Positions 15,609 to 23,292 of a stretch of 64,000 nucleotides of DNA are shown here, piece by piece (position 1 is the first letter of the stretch; the number at the start of each line of letters is the position of its first letter). The DNA comes from Mycobacterium sp. OAS707 (GTDB lineage Bacteria > Actinomycetota > Actinomycetes > Mycobacteriales > Mycobacteriaceae). The position numbers and the translations under genes are program-made. The notes below the pieces were generated by a model that worked only from the letters and a program-made list of their open reading frames with translations, was not told where the DNA came from and ran no database searches. The stretch spans positions 62,001 through 126,000 of the forward strand of contig NZ_JADBDS010000006.1 of NCBI RefSeq assembly GCF_014873705.1, given 5' to 3'.

Positions 15609-16401
15609 CGGCGCCGAGATACTTGCGACTCACCGCCTCATAAGTGCCGTCGTTCTGCGCGATGTTGAGCCACTGGTTGATCCACTGCTGCAGGTCGGTC
15701 GCCGGCCGCGAGATGAGATAACCCTTCTGCTCGAACGTGAACGGGTGATCCAGGCTCACGCCGCACAGTTGCGGATTCTGGTTGGCCTGCCACCGGACCT
15801 CGCTCGCATCGGTGATCATGACGTCCGCGGCGTTGTCGATGAGTTGGTCGAAGATCGTGTTGTTGTCGGGGTAAGTGACAACCTGCGCTTGCCGCAGATG
15901 CTCCTTGTCGAAGTCGGCGTTGGTCCCGCCCGGATTGACCACTACCCGTACGTCTGGGTGGTCGATATCGGCCAACGTCTGAAATTTCGCTGAGTCGGCG
16001 CATCGGATGATGGCCGCTTTCCCATCGCGTAGATACGGGGCGCTGTAGAGAGCTTGCTTGGCGCGATTGAGCGTGATCGAGATTCCACCCATCGCGACGT
16101 CACACTTGTCGTTCAAGTCCGTGATGAGATTGGCCCACGTGGTCTGCACCACGTCCAACCTGACGCCAAGCCGAGCGGCCATATCATGCGCCATCTCGAC
16201 GTCGAGCCCGCTCCAATTCCCTTGCGGGTCGCGGTAAGTGAACGGGCGATAGTCGCCGGTGCTGCAAACGCGGACGGCGCCGCGCTGTGCGATGCCCGGC
16301 AAACCGCCTGCCGTCTGCATCGTGGTCAGCGGAGCGGATGACCCGCAGCTTGTCAGCAAGACGATCAACACAGCCATCGTGGCCAACCGGATCGCTGTCA
16401 T
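15595..16401 (-). CDS. Periplasmic-binding-fold lipoprotein, cyclohexadienyl dehydratase-like
   Basis: A 268-residue exported lipoprotein: signal peptide with lipobox LLTSC (Cys19), then an SBP_bac_3 fold. Blocks such as CSTGDYRPFTYRDPQGNWSG, MGGISITLNRAKQALYSAPYLRDGK, NPGGTNADFDKEHLRQA and DVMITDASEVRWQANQNPQLCGV resemble, from memory, Pseudomonas-type cyclohexadienyl/arogenate dehydratase PheC rather than amino-acid transporters. No ABC permease or ATPase is adjacent, which favours an enzyme or orphan binding protein. Cyclohexadienyl dehydratases make phenylpyruvate or phenylalanine. If transport-related, it would be a polar amino acid binding protein. Confidence 0.8.
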   Translation of the reverse strand: MTAIRLATMAVLIVLLTSCGSSAPLTTMQTAGGLPGIAQRGAVRVCSTGDYRPFTYRDPQGNWSGLDVEMAHDMAARLGVRLDVVQTTWANLITDLNDKCDVAMGGISITLNRAKQALYSAPYLRDGKAAIIRCADSAKFQTLADIDHPDVRVVVNPGGTNADFDKEHLRQAQVVTYPDNNTIFDQLIDNAADVMITDASEVRWQANQNPQLCGVSLDHPFTFEQKGYLISRPATDLQQWINQWLNIAQNDGTYEAVSRKYLGAVIGP

Positions 16402-16459
16402 CGACTCTCCTCGGTTCGCTTACTTCAGAGGTAATTGATCAGGCGCACATACTGGGTTC

Positions 16460-16885
16460 ATGTCTACTCCCACCCAGCCCCAGACCGGTGCCGACGTCAT
16501 GGCCCAGTTCATCCCGTCGTCGCCGTTCGTCGCCAAGCTCGGGATCGTCGCCGATGCACTCGATGCCGACGAGGTGCGACTGCGCCTGCCGTGGGACCCG
16601 ACCAACGTCACGGTCGCCGACATGGTGCACGGCGGCGCGATCGCGGCGCTGGCCGATGTCGCGGTGATGGCCGCGGCATGGGCGGGTGCTGAAGTGCCGG
16701 ACTCGCTGCGCGGGGTGACGACGTCGATGTCGATGCAGTTTTTGGCGCCTGCGCGCGCGACCGACCTGATTGCGATCGGGCGGGTGCTGCGGCGCGGCAA
16801 GACATTGGTGAATTGCGACGTCGACGTCGTGACGCCGGAGGGTGAGGCAGTCGCGAAGGCGATCGCGACCTACAAAGTGGGCTGA
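16460..16885 (+). CDS. PaaI-family hotdog thioesterase
   Basis: A 141-residue hotdog-fold protein. The hallmark is ADMVHGGAIAALADVAVMAAAWAG (central helix, HGG motif) followed by MSMQFLAPARATDLIAIGRVLRRGKTLVNCDVDVVTPEGEAVAKAIATYKVG. Such proteins hydrolyse acyl-CoA thioesters in the cytoplasm. The length is complete for the family. The last 169 bp are repeated almost exactly at 17386-17554 as a stranded fragment, so this locus has undergone duplication or recombination. Confidence 0.88.
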   Translation: MSTPTQPQTGADVMAQFIPSSPFVAKLGIVADALDADEVRLRLPWDPTNVTVADMVHGGAIAALADVAVMAAAWAGAEVPDSLRGVTTSMSMQFLAPARATDLIAIGRVLRRGKTLVNCDVDVVTPEGEAVAKAIATYKVG

Positions 16886-16926
16886 CCTACAAGTGGGCTA
16901 ACGCCATTAGGTGACCGGTAGAGGCG

Positions 16927-17160
16927 TCAGCCGACGCTGCCCGGTGTTCCGATTGGAACCTGCAGACCCACCCAGTTGCACGGTGTCCAGGTTCGCCACG
17001 CGATCAGCGCGCACTGCTGCTCGGGACTGAGCGATGGCGCACACGGCGGGGTCCCGGGCACTCCACACACAGGATCGGCCGAGGCGATACCCACACCTAC
17101 AAAGCCGCCAACGCTGATCGAGCCGGCGACGACCCCGATCATCAGAAATCGTTTTAACAT
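16927..17160 (-). CDS. Small secreted protein
   Basis: A 77-residue protein with an N-terminal signal peptide (MLKRFLMIGVVAGSISVGGF... ending ASADP). The short mature part is rich in Pro and Cys: four Cys in DPVCGVPGTPPCAP, PEQQCAL and WTPCNW. ATG at 17160 is followed directly by a Lys-Arg n-region; the open frame continues upstream but without a signal-like start. Mycobacteria encode many such small exported proteins of unknown function. It lies between the thioesterase gene and its truncated copy. Confidence 0.7.
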   Translation of the reverse strand: MLKRFLMIGVVAGSISVGGFVGVGIASADPVCGVPGTPPCAPSLSPEQQCALIAWRTWTPCNWVGLQVPIGTPGSVG

Positions 17161-17385
17161 GTCAAGCCCTGCCTTCTGTCGTTCACGCCAAGGGGTGCGC
17201 TGCACTTGTCGCTGGAGCCACCCCGATGGCTGTCGCTGCCACGACAAGGGTTCGGACCGTTTGGAGTCCCTGTTTTGATCTAGAAAATCCGGCGGTCCGC
17301 CCCCGAAGCGCGTCCGCCTACAGCACCAAGTCTGCGCGCGAATCGGCGACATTGAATCAGGTGTTTCCCTATGTCTTGTTTGCTG
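17161..17385. other. Intergenic stretch upstream of the small secreted gene
   Basis: A 225-bp region without a convincing gene, locally AT-richer around 17270-17380. It should hold the minus-strand promoter of the small secreted protein and marks the left border of the duplicated thioesterase fragment. No transposase remnant, inverted repeat or target duplication is visible. Confidence 0.5.
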
Positions 17386-17554
17386 GACGACGTCGATGTC
17401 GATGCAGTTTCTGGCGCCTGCGCGCGCGATCGACCTGATCGCGATCGGGCGGGTGCTGCGGCGCGGCAAGACGTTGGTGAATTGCGACGTCGACGTCGTG
17501 ACGCCGGGGGGTGAGGCGGTCGCGAAGGCGATCGCGACCTACAAAGTGGGTTAG
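17386..17554 (+). pseudogene. 3' fragment of a PaaI thioesterase gene
   Basis: This 169-bp segment matches 16717-16885 without indels. Only about six to eight bases differ, mostly synonymous third positions; two amino acid changes are T-to-I and E-to-G. It keeps the reading frame and a stop codon (TAG instead of TGA) but lacks the first 85 codons, including the catalytic helix. The end overlaps the canA stop codon on the other strand. Mostly silent differences suggest it came from a once functional paralog rather than from immediate copying. Confidence 0.85.
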
Positions 17555-18042
17555 AGCGTGACCTCGTTCAGCCGACCCGTGGCGACGTCGAAGATGAATC
17601 CGCGCAGCGATTCGTGTTTGGTGACGAACGGGTTTGCCTCGATGCGGCGCAGCGACTGACGCACATCCTCTTCGAGATCGACGAAGGACTCCGCCGCCCA
17701 CTCGGGCTTGATGCCGGTCTCGTCCTGAATCTGCTGTTTGAATCCGTCGTCGGTGAAAGTCAGCATGCCGCAGTCGGTGTGGTGAATCAGGATGATCTCT
17801 TTGGTGCCGAGCAACCGCTGACTGATCGCCAGCGAGCGGATCTCGTCGTCGGTGATGACGCCCCCCGCATTGCGGATGACGTGTGCCTCGCCGTCGCCAA
17901 GCCCGAGGATCCGGTAGACGTCGAGCCTGGCGTCCATGCACGCCACCACCGCGACGTGCTTGCTCGGCGGCAGCGGCAGTGGGCCACTGAACGTGCTGGC
18001 GTACGCCTCGTTGTTCTTCAAATATTCGTCGGTCACGGACAT
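17551..18042 (-). CDS. canA: Beta-class carbonic anhydrase (Rv1284/CanA type)
   Basis: A 163-residue zinc enzyme interconverting CO2 and bicarbonate. Ligands expected for the family are all present: Cys35 and Asp37 in VVACMDARLD, His88 and Cys91 in LIHHTDCGML, with Arg39 as the Asp partner. Length and residue numbering agree with M. tuberculosis Rv1284. In that species the gene is also next to cysD, so the linkage is ancestral although several genes have been inserted here. ATG at 18042 is preceded by GGAGG. Confidence 0.93.
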   Translation of the reverse strand: MSVTDEYLKNNEAYASTFSGPLPLPPSKHVAVVACMDARLDVYRILGLGDGEAHVIRNAGGVITDDEIRSLAISQRLLGTKEIILIHHTDCGMLTFTDDGFKQQIQDETGIKPEWAAESFVDLEEDVRQSLRRIEANPFVTKHESLRGFIFDVATGRLNEVTL

Positions 18043-18124
18043 TGGGACCTCCTCGAAGACCTGCAGGAGACCATAGCAACGCAGCGACGCAGCGCCAGCC
18101 AAAAAATCATCGTGAACAGGCCGC

Positions 18125-18160
18125 GACGGCCGCCCTGCCGGGGGTAGCAGGGCGGCCGTC
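18125..18160 (-). terminator. Strong hairpin after the glycosyltransferase operon
   Basis: Arms GACGGCCGCCCTGC (18125-18138) and GCAGGGCGGCCGTC (18147-18160) pair perfectly over 14 bp around an 8-nt loop. On the minus strand this lies 14 bp after the stop of the GT39 gene. A run of six T (complement of 18101-18106) follows about 18 nt later. It is the best intrinsic-terminator candidate in the window and insulates canA from the operon upstream. Confidence 0.8.
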
Positions 18161-18173
18161 TGATCAGGGCGGA

Positions 18174-20054
18174 CTAGCGCGGTTGACTCAGGTCGTAGAC
18201 GGTTGTGCCGCCGACCTCGATCGGGGTGAAGTTCTGCTTCACCCACGTCGTGATCTCCTGCGCCGGGCCCGAGCGGTCCCGACCGGGACCTCGGTGGTTG
18301 TCGCTGCCGATGAAGTACCGGACCTCGTGGTCGGCGACGTAGCCCTGGAACTGCGCCAGCGTCGGTGAGTTGTCCGATCCGGTGAAGCCGCCGATCGCCA
18401 TCAGGGAAGTGCCTGTCTTGAGTTCGAGGCTGCTCACCCCCATCGAACCGATACTGGCTGCGGCCCAACGACTGTCGGTACCTTTGAGAAGTTGCGCCAG
18501 CGCCTCGTTGTCCTCGTTGGCGGCACCGGGGCCGCGTCCACCGAACGGCCCGCCTGACCCGCCGCCGAAGCCGGCGTCGCGGCTGGGACCTGACATCGTG
18601 CCAGGCCCGCTGTGGGCCTGCGTGACGTTGTAGAGCGAGAACGCGGTGGGCGCGGCGAGGCCGAAAAGTGCTGCAGCAGCTATGAGTACGACCGCGGCGC
18701 GGCCGAGACGGTGGGCACCGACCGCGATGACAGCCGCGACGATCACGCATCCGGCCAGCACGATCCAGCGCAATGCGGGCAGCCAATCCGGCGTGCGGTC
18801 GAGCAGAATGAACGCCCAGACGCCGGTGAACGCGGCCATCACCGCAAGCAAGAGCCGCTGCATCAGGAACTCCCTGCCACGCCACAACTCGACCGCGGAG
18901 ATCCCGACCAGCGCCGCGACGGCCGGCGCCAAAGCCACTGTGTAATACGGGTGCACGGTGCCGTCCATGAAACTGAACACCGCGCCGGTGACCAGCACCC
19001 AGCCGCCCCACAACAACAGTCCTGCCCGAACGGATCCGGTGCGCGCCGTGCGGCGGGTGAACCAGAGACCCGCGGCAAGCCCGATCAACGCGGCGGGCAA
19101 CAGCCAGGACGCTTCCACACCCATCGACGGACCGAACAGCCTGCCGATACCCGGTTCGCCACCGAAGAACAGGTTGGCCCCCTTCGGCCCTCCTCCGCCG
19201 GGACCGCGGCCGGGACCACCCTCACCACCGGCGATGCGCTGGATTCCGTTGTAGCCCAACGCAAGCTGTAACAGGCTGTTGTCGGTGGACCCGCCGATGT
19301 ACGGCCGCGAGTCCGCGGGCCAGAGGCTGACCAGTGCGACGTACCAACCACCCGAAACCACCATCACGGCGGCGCCGACGAGCAGCTTGCCGATGCGCTG
19401 CCAGATGCCCACGGGCGCGGCGATGAGGAACGCCAGCGCAAGACCGGGCACGATCAGGAAGGCCTGCAGCATCTTGGTAAGGAACGCAAACCCAACAACG
19501 AGACCCACCAACGCAATCCAGCGCGTGCCGCCCGTCTGGATGGCCCGCACCATGAAGTACGCGGCGGCCACGAGCAGCAACACGAGCAGGGCGTCGGGGT
19601 TGTTGTACCGGAACATCAGCGCGGCGACCGGCGTCACCGCGAGTGCTGCGCCCGCGATCAGACCGGCGACGGGTCCGCTGGTGCGCCGCACCGTCAGATA
19701 CAGCAGTCCGACCGCTCCGACACCCATCAACGCCTCGGGCAGCAGCATGGTGAACGCGCTGAACCCGAACAGCCTGCCGAACAAGCCCATCACCCACAGC
19801 GCGGCGGGTGGCTTGTCGACGGTGATCGCATTGCCCGCGTCCAGTGAGCCGAACAGCCACGCCTTCCAGTCCTGCGTGGCTGCCTGCGCCGCGGCGGCGT
19901 AGTAGTCGTTGGCCCATCCGGAGGATCCAAGTCCCCACAGATACAGCACCGCGGTCGCCGCAAGCAGCGTCAGCACCGCGGGACGGACCCATCGCGCGTT
20001 GCGTCGCGCCTCTGGTACCGCCGCGGTCTGCGGGGGTACTTCGGTGATCGTCAT
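18174..20054 (-). CDS. GT39-family (ArnT/PMT-like) membrane glycosyltransferase
   Basis: A 626-residue polytopic protein with roughly a dozen hydrophobic helices. Near the N-terminus lies the first-loop motif WANDYYAAAAQAATQDWKAWLFGSLD, then VDKPPAALWVMGLFGRLFG, as in GT-C fold transferases using polyprenyl-phosphate sugars. The C-terminal extracytoplasmic part includes GGFTGSDNSPTLAQFQGYVADHEVRYFIG. It is the last gene of a minus-strand unit with a GT2-GtrA protein and a second GT39 protein at 21404, to which it is clearly paralogous. A Gly/Pro-rich loop lies at about 290-305. The acceptor is unknown, probably cell-envelope glycan or protein. Confidence 0.88.
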   Translation of the reverse strand: MTITEVPPQTAAVPEARRNARWVRPAVLTLLAATAVLYLWGLGSSGWANDYYAAAAQAATQDWKAWLFGSLDAGNAITVDKPPAALWVMGLFGRLFGFSAFTMLLPEALMGVGAVGLLYLTVRRTSGPVAGLIAGAALAVTPVAALMFRYNNPDALLVLLLVAAAYFMVRAIQTGGTRWIALVGLVVGFAFLTKMLQAFLIVPGLALAFLIAAPVGIWQRIGKLLVGAAVMVVSGGWYVALVSLWPADSRPYIGGSTDNSLLQLALGYNGIQRIAGGEGGPGRGPGGGGPKGANLFFGGEPGIGRLFGPSMGVEASWLLPAALIGLAAGLWFTRRTARTGSVRAGLLLWGGWVLVTGAVFSFMDGTVHPYYTVALAPAVAALVGISAVELWRGREFLMQRLLLAVMAAFTGVWAFILLDRTPDWLPALRWIVLAGCVIVAAVIAVGAHRLGRAAVVLIAAAALFGLAAPTAFSLYNVTQAHSGPGTMSGPSRDAGFGGGSGGPFGGRGPGAANEDNEALAQLLKGTDSRWAAASIGSMGVSSLELKTGTSLMAIGGFTGSDNSPTLAQFQGYVADHEVRYFIGSDNHRGPGRDRSGPAQEITTWVKQNFTPIEVGGTTVYDLSQPR

Positions 20055-20087
20055 GTAGGCAGTTTCCTTTGCGTCGTGGGTGGGGGT

Positions 20088-21356
20088 TCAGCGCGATCGG
20101 CGTGGGTGAAAGACCCAGCCGCGCAGGAGGACAAAGCGCACGGCAGTGGCGACCAGGTTCGCCAGCACCAGTGCTGCGAGTTCGACCAGGTGGTGTGGCT
20201 GCGCGACCACCGCGTGCAGCAGGGCCAGCGAGCCGCTCGTGATCGTCAGCGCGATGCCGAATACGACGAGACCCTCGAAGTGATGGCGGGTCGCGTTGGT
20301 GCGGCCGCCGACGCCGAACGTGAACCGCCGATTCGCTGCGGTGTTGCCAACCGCCGTGAGCAGCAAGGCGATCAGGTTTGCCGCCTGGGCGCCTGCCCAG
20401 CCCTGCATCAGCATGAACAGCAGCACATAGGCCGCGGTCGATGCGACACCGATGGCGCCGAACCGAACCACCTGGCGAAACAGCGAGCCTGGTGCGGCCG
20501 ATTTCCGCGATGAACCCAATTGTGCGGCAATGGTGTTCACCGGGATCGAACCGTCGGCGAAGCCTCGCAACATCCGCCCGATGCCCTTGAGGTCAGCCGT
20601 CGCCGTGGCGACGATGTCGACGCGACTGTCCGGATCGTCCACCCAGTCCACCGGGACTTCGTGGATCCGCAGTCCGCTGCGCTCCGCGAGCACCAGCAGT
20701 TCGGTGTCGAAGAACCAGCCGGTGTCGGAAACGTGCGGCAGAAGACGCTCGGCGACGTCGGCGCGGATGGCCTTGAACCCGCACTGCGCATCGGAAAAGC
20801 CAGCGGCCAGTGTCGATTTCAGGATCAGGTTGTAGCAGCGCGAAATGATCTCGCGCTTCGGGCCGCGCACAACCCGTGCGCCGCGGCCGAGCCGGGTGCC
20901 GATAGCGAGGTCCGAGTGGCCCGAGATGAGTGGCGCGACCAGCGGGGCGAGCGCGGCCAGGTCGGTCGACAGGTCGACGTCCATGTAGGCCAACACCGGA
21001 GCATCGGAGGCCGACCAGACCGCGTGCAGTGCGCGGCCGCGTCCCTTCTGCTCGAGCCGGACGACGCGGACATCGGGCAACTCGTCGGCGAGTTCGGCCG
21101 CGATGCGTGGCGTGTCGTCGATGCTGGCGTTGTCGGCAATCGTGATGCGCGCCTCGAACGGCAGGTTCTCCCGAAGATAGCGATGCAATCGGTGCACAGA
21201 GTCGGCGAGCGCGGCTTGTTCGTTGTACACCGGTACCACGACGTCGAGCACTGGCACGCCGGCGGCGCGGGCCGCCACGGCGGCGTTCGGCCGCGATTCG
21301 AAGTGGTGAGCCAGTCCGGTGAGCGGTTCAAGGGCGATGTCTGTCATGAGAACCAT
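20088..21356 (-). CDS. GT2 glycosyltransferase fused to GtrA-like membrane domain
   Basis: A 422-residue fusion. The N-terminal GT-A domain of the dolichyl-phosphate-mannose/glucose synthase group has VLDVVVPVYNEQAALADSV, ITIADNASIDDT and AYMDVDLSTDLAALAPL (metal-binding D-x-D); VRGPKREIISRCYN and SDAQCGFKAIRA follow. The C-terminal GtrA domain of four helices spans about 285-415. It would charge a polyprenyl phosphate with a sugar and help flip it, supplying the two flanking GT39 enzymes. Gaps of 33 and 47 bp support an operon. The start may instead be Met4 (21347); neither has a strong ribosome site. Confidence 0.88.
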   Translation of the reverse strand: MVLMTDIALEPLTGLAHHFESRPNAAVAARAAGVPVLDVVVPVYNEQAALADSVHRLHRYLRENLPFEARITIADNASIDDTPRIAAELADELPDVRVVRLEQKGRGRALHAVWSASDAPVLAYMDVDLSTDLAALAPLVAPLISGHSDLAIGTRLGRGARVVRGPKREIISRCYNLILKSTLAAGFSDAQCGFKAIRADVAERLLPHVSDTGWFFDTELLVLAERSGLRIHEVPVDWVDDPDSRVDIVATATADLKGIGRMLRGFADGSIPVNTIAAQLGSSRKSAAPGSLFRQVVRFGAIGVASTAAYVLLFMLMQGWAGAQAANLIALLLTAVGNTAANRRFTFGVGGRTNATRHHFEGLVVFGIALTITSGSLALLHAVVAQPHHLVELAALVLANLVATAVRFVLLRGWVFHPRRSR

Positions 21357-21403
21357 GGTTGAGTAGCAGCGTGTGTCCGTCGTGGGCCTTAGCTATGCCC
21401 TGG

Positions 21404-23272
21404 CTATGAATCGCGGGGCGGTTGCGTGAGGTCATAAATGACCACGCGGTCGACGGTCAGCGGGGTGTAGTGGGTCTCGACCCAGTTGGCGATATCGGTG
21501 GACTCGCTGCTGCCTGTCACGCGGCCCCAGTGGCCGATCATCATCTTGCCGCGGACGAAGTAGTGGATCCGTCCGTCCGCCACGTATCGCTGAAACTGCT
21601 CCAGCGTCGGTGACGGGTCGGTGCCGTTGAATCCGCCGATCGCCATGATCGGTGCGCCCGTTGCCAATTGGTAGCCGGCGGCGTTGTTCGAGCCGACGGC
21701 CGCCGCGGCCCAGGTGAAGTCGCGCGCATTCGCGGACAGCTTCGCAGTCAATGCCTGTCCCGGTGTCGGCGAGTCGAGCAGGCCGCCCGGGCCGGTGAAT
21801 CCGCCGAAGCCATGCCTCGCGGGGCCGACGGACGGGATGGCGCCGCTGTGCGGGACGGCCGCGGTCGCAACCGAATACACCGCGGGCGCTGCCAGACACG
21901 CCACAACAGCCAGCGCGGCCGCCGACCGAGCAACCGCCAGGGGTAGGCGGCCCGCGACCAGCAGCAGCACTGCCGCGCCCACTCCCCCGACCGCGACCGC
22001 GGCCCGCAGCCACGGCAGCCATTCGCTGTCCCGCGACAACAGCACCGCCGCGAGGATGGTGGTGACCAGGACCGTGCCTGACAATGCCATCGCGGCCCGC
22101 AGGTCGGATCGGTTGCGCCACAGCAGCATTGCCCCGATACCGATCGAGGCGCCGACCGCGGGCGCCAGTGCGACGGTGTAGTAAGGGTGCAGAATGCCGT
22201 TGGCGAAGCTGAATACCAGCGCGGTGACGGTCAGCCAGCCACCCCACAGGATGAGCGCGGCCCGCGTCGGATCCGTGCGCGGTGCCCGCCTGGTGATGAG
22301 GAACCCCGCACCGAGGCAGATCAGCGCGGCAGGCAGCAGCCACCCGATGTCCAGCCCCATCCCGTTGCCGAAGAGCCGGCCCCATCCGACATCGAAGTTG
22401 AGGTTGCCGAGCCCGCCGGGCTCGTCACCGGTCAACCGGCCCAAACCGTTGTAGCCCAACGCCAACTCGACGATGCTGTTGTGCTGCGAGCCGCCGATGT
22501 AGGGCCGCGCATTCGCGGGCCACAACTCCACGAGCAACAGATACCAGCCGCCCGACACGACAACGGCGGCGAGGGCCGCGAGCAGATCGACGACGCGCCG
22601 TCGCATCCGGTGCGGACCCGCGATCAGATACGCCGCGGCGAGTCCCGGCAACACCAGGAATGCCTGCAGCATCTTGGCAAGAAACCCGAAGCCGACGAGG
22701 ACGCCCGCGCCGATCAACCACCAAGGGCTGCTGTCCTTTTCGCACGCTCGCGCCACACAATAAGCGGCGCCGACGAGAAGCAGCACCAGCAGCGCGTCGG
22801 GATTGTTGAACCGAAATATCAGTGCGGCCACGGGCGTCAGCGCGAACACCGCGCCCGCCAGCAGCGCCGCGCCTTCACCGCTAACCCGTCGCACCGCGGC
22901 ATACAACAACGCCACGGCCGCGACACCTTCCAGCGCCTGTGGCACCAGGACGCTCCACGGGTTGAGCCCGAACAGTCGCACCGAGATGTCGATGATCCAC
23001 AGCGCGGCGGGCGTCTTGTCGACGGTGATCGCGTTGGCGGCATCGCTCGACCCGAAAAGCATCGCTGTCCAGTCGCTGGCGCCGGCCTGTGCAGCGGCGG
23101 AGTAGAACGCGTTGCCCCAACCGCTCACCGAGAGGTTCCACAGGTACAGCACGGCCGTCGCGACCAGAAGTAGGCCCAGGCGGACCCGCGAGCAGACGCA
23201 GATGGCCCCAAAACCGCGGCGTGTCGGGGCCATTTGCGTCTGCTCGGCGGGGAGAACCAGGGTGGTCATCAA
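21404..23272 (-). CDS. GT39-family (ArnT/PMT-like) membrane glycosyltransferase with repeat-encoded N-terminal insert
   Basis: A 622-residue paralog of the protein at 18174, with the same GT-C motifs: YLWNLSVSGWGNAFYSAAAQAGASDWTAMLFGSSD, VDKTPAALWIIDISVRLFG and GGFNGTDPSPTLEQFQRYVADGRIHYFV. Residues 10-28 (EQTQMAPTRRGFGAICVCS) are encoded by a 58-bp palindromic element shared with the intergenic copy at 13354. The rest of the cytoplasmic N-terminus is only a few residues long, so the insert is probably tolerated. The gene follows the histidine kinase by 20 bp, implying the two-component system and glycosyltransferases share one transcript. Confidence 0.88.
   Translation of the reverse strand: MMTTLVLPAEQTQMAPTRRGFGAICVCSRVRLGLLLVATAVLYLWNLSVSGWGNAFYSAAAQAGASDWTAMLFGSSDAANAITVDKTPAALWIIDISVRLFGLNPWSVLVPQALEGVAAVALLYAAVRRVSGEGAALLAGAVFALTPVAALIFRFNNPDALLVLLLVGAAYCVARACEKDSSPWWLIGAGVLVGFGFLAKMLQAFLVLPGLAAAYLIAGPHRMRRRVVDLLAALAAVVVSGGWYLLLVELWPANARPYIGGSQHNSIVELALGYNGLGRLTGDEPGGLGNLNFDVGWGRLFGNGMGLDIGWLLPAALICLGAGFLITRRAPRTDPTRAALILWGGWLTVTALVFSFANGILHPYYTVALAPAVGASIGIGAMLLWRNRSDLRAAMALSGTVLVTTILAAVLLSRDSEWLPWLRAAVAVGGVGAAVLLLVAGRLPLAVARSAAALAVVACLAAPAVYSVATAAVPHSGAIPSVGPARHGFGGFTGPGGLLDSPTPGQALTAKLSANARDFTWAAAAVGSNNAAGYQLATGAPIMAIGGFNGTDPSPTLEQFQRYVADGRIHYFVRGKMMIGHWGRVTGSSESTDIANWVETHYTPLTVDRVVIYDLTQPPRDS
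23189..23246. repeat. 58-bp palindromic element, copy B (inside the GT39 coding region)
   Basis: Arms 23189-23209 and 23226-23246 are reverse complements at 20 of 21 positions (outer part CGAGCAGACGCA) around a 16-bp centre. Aligned with copy A at 13354-13411, both are 58 bp. The first 12 and last 14 bases are identical, as is the stretch CGGCGTGTCGGG in the right half. The element adds 19 codons in frame without a stop to the second GT39 gene. Confidence 0.88.
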
Positions 23273-23292
23273 GGCGAGTTTCGTTGAGCGCG

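Noticed and set aside
17386..17554. Independent short gene starting at the internal ATG at 17396
   Set aside because: It lacks the thioesterase catalytic helix, has no ribosome site and is explained as a duplicated 3' end.
22187..23173. 328-codon plus-strand open frame opposite the second GT39 gene
   Set aside because: Arg/Gln/His-rich shadow translation with no domain. The minus strand has clear GT39 motifs and membrane helices.
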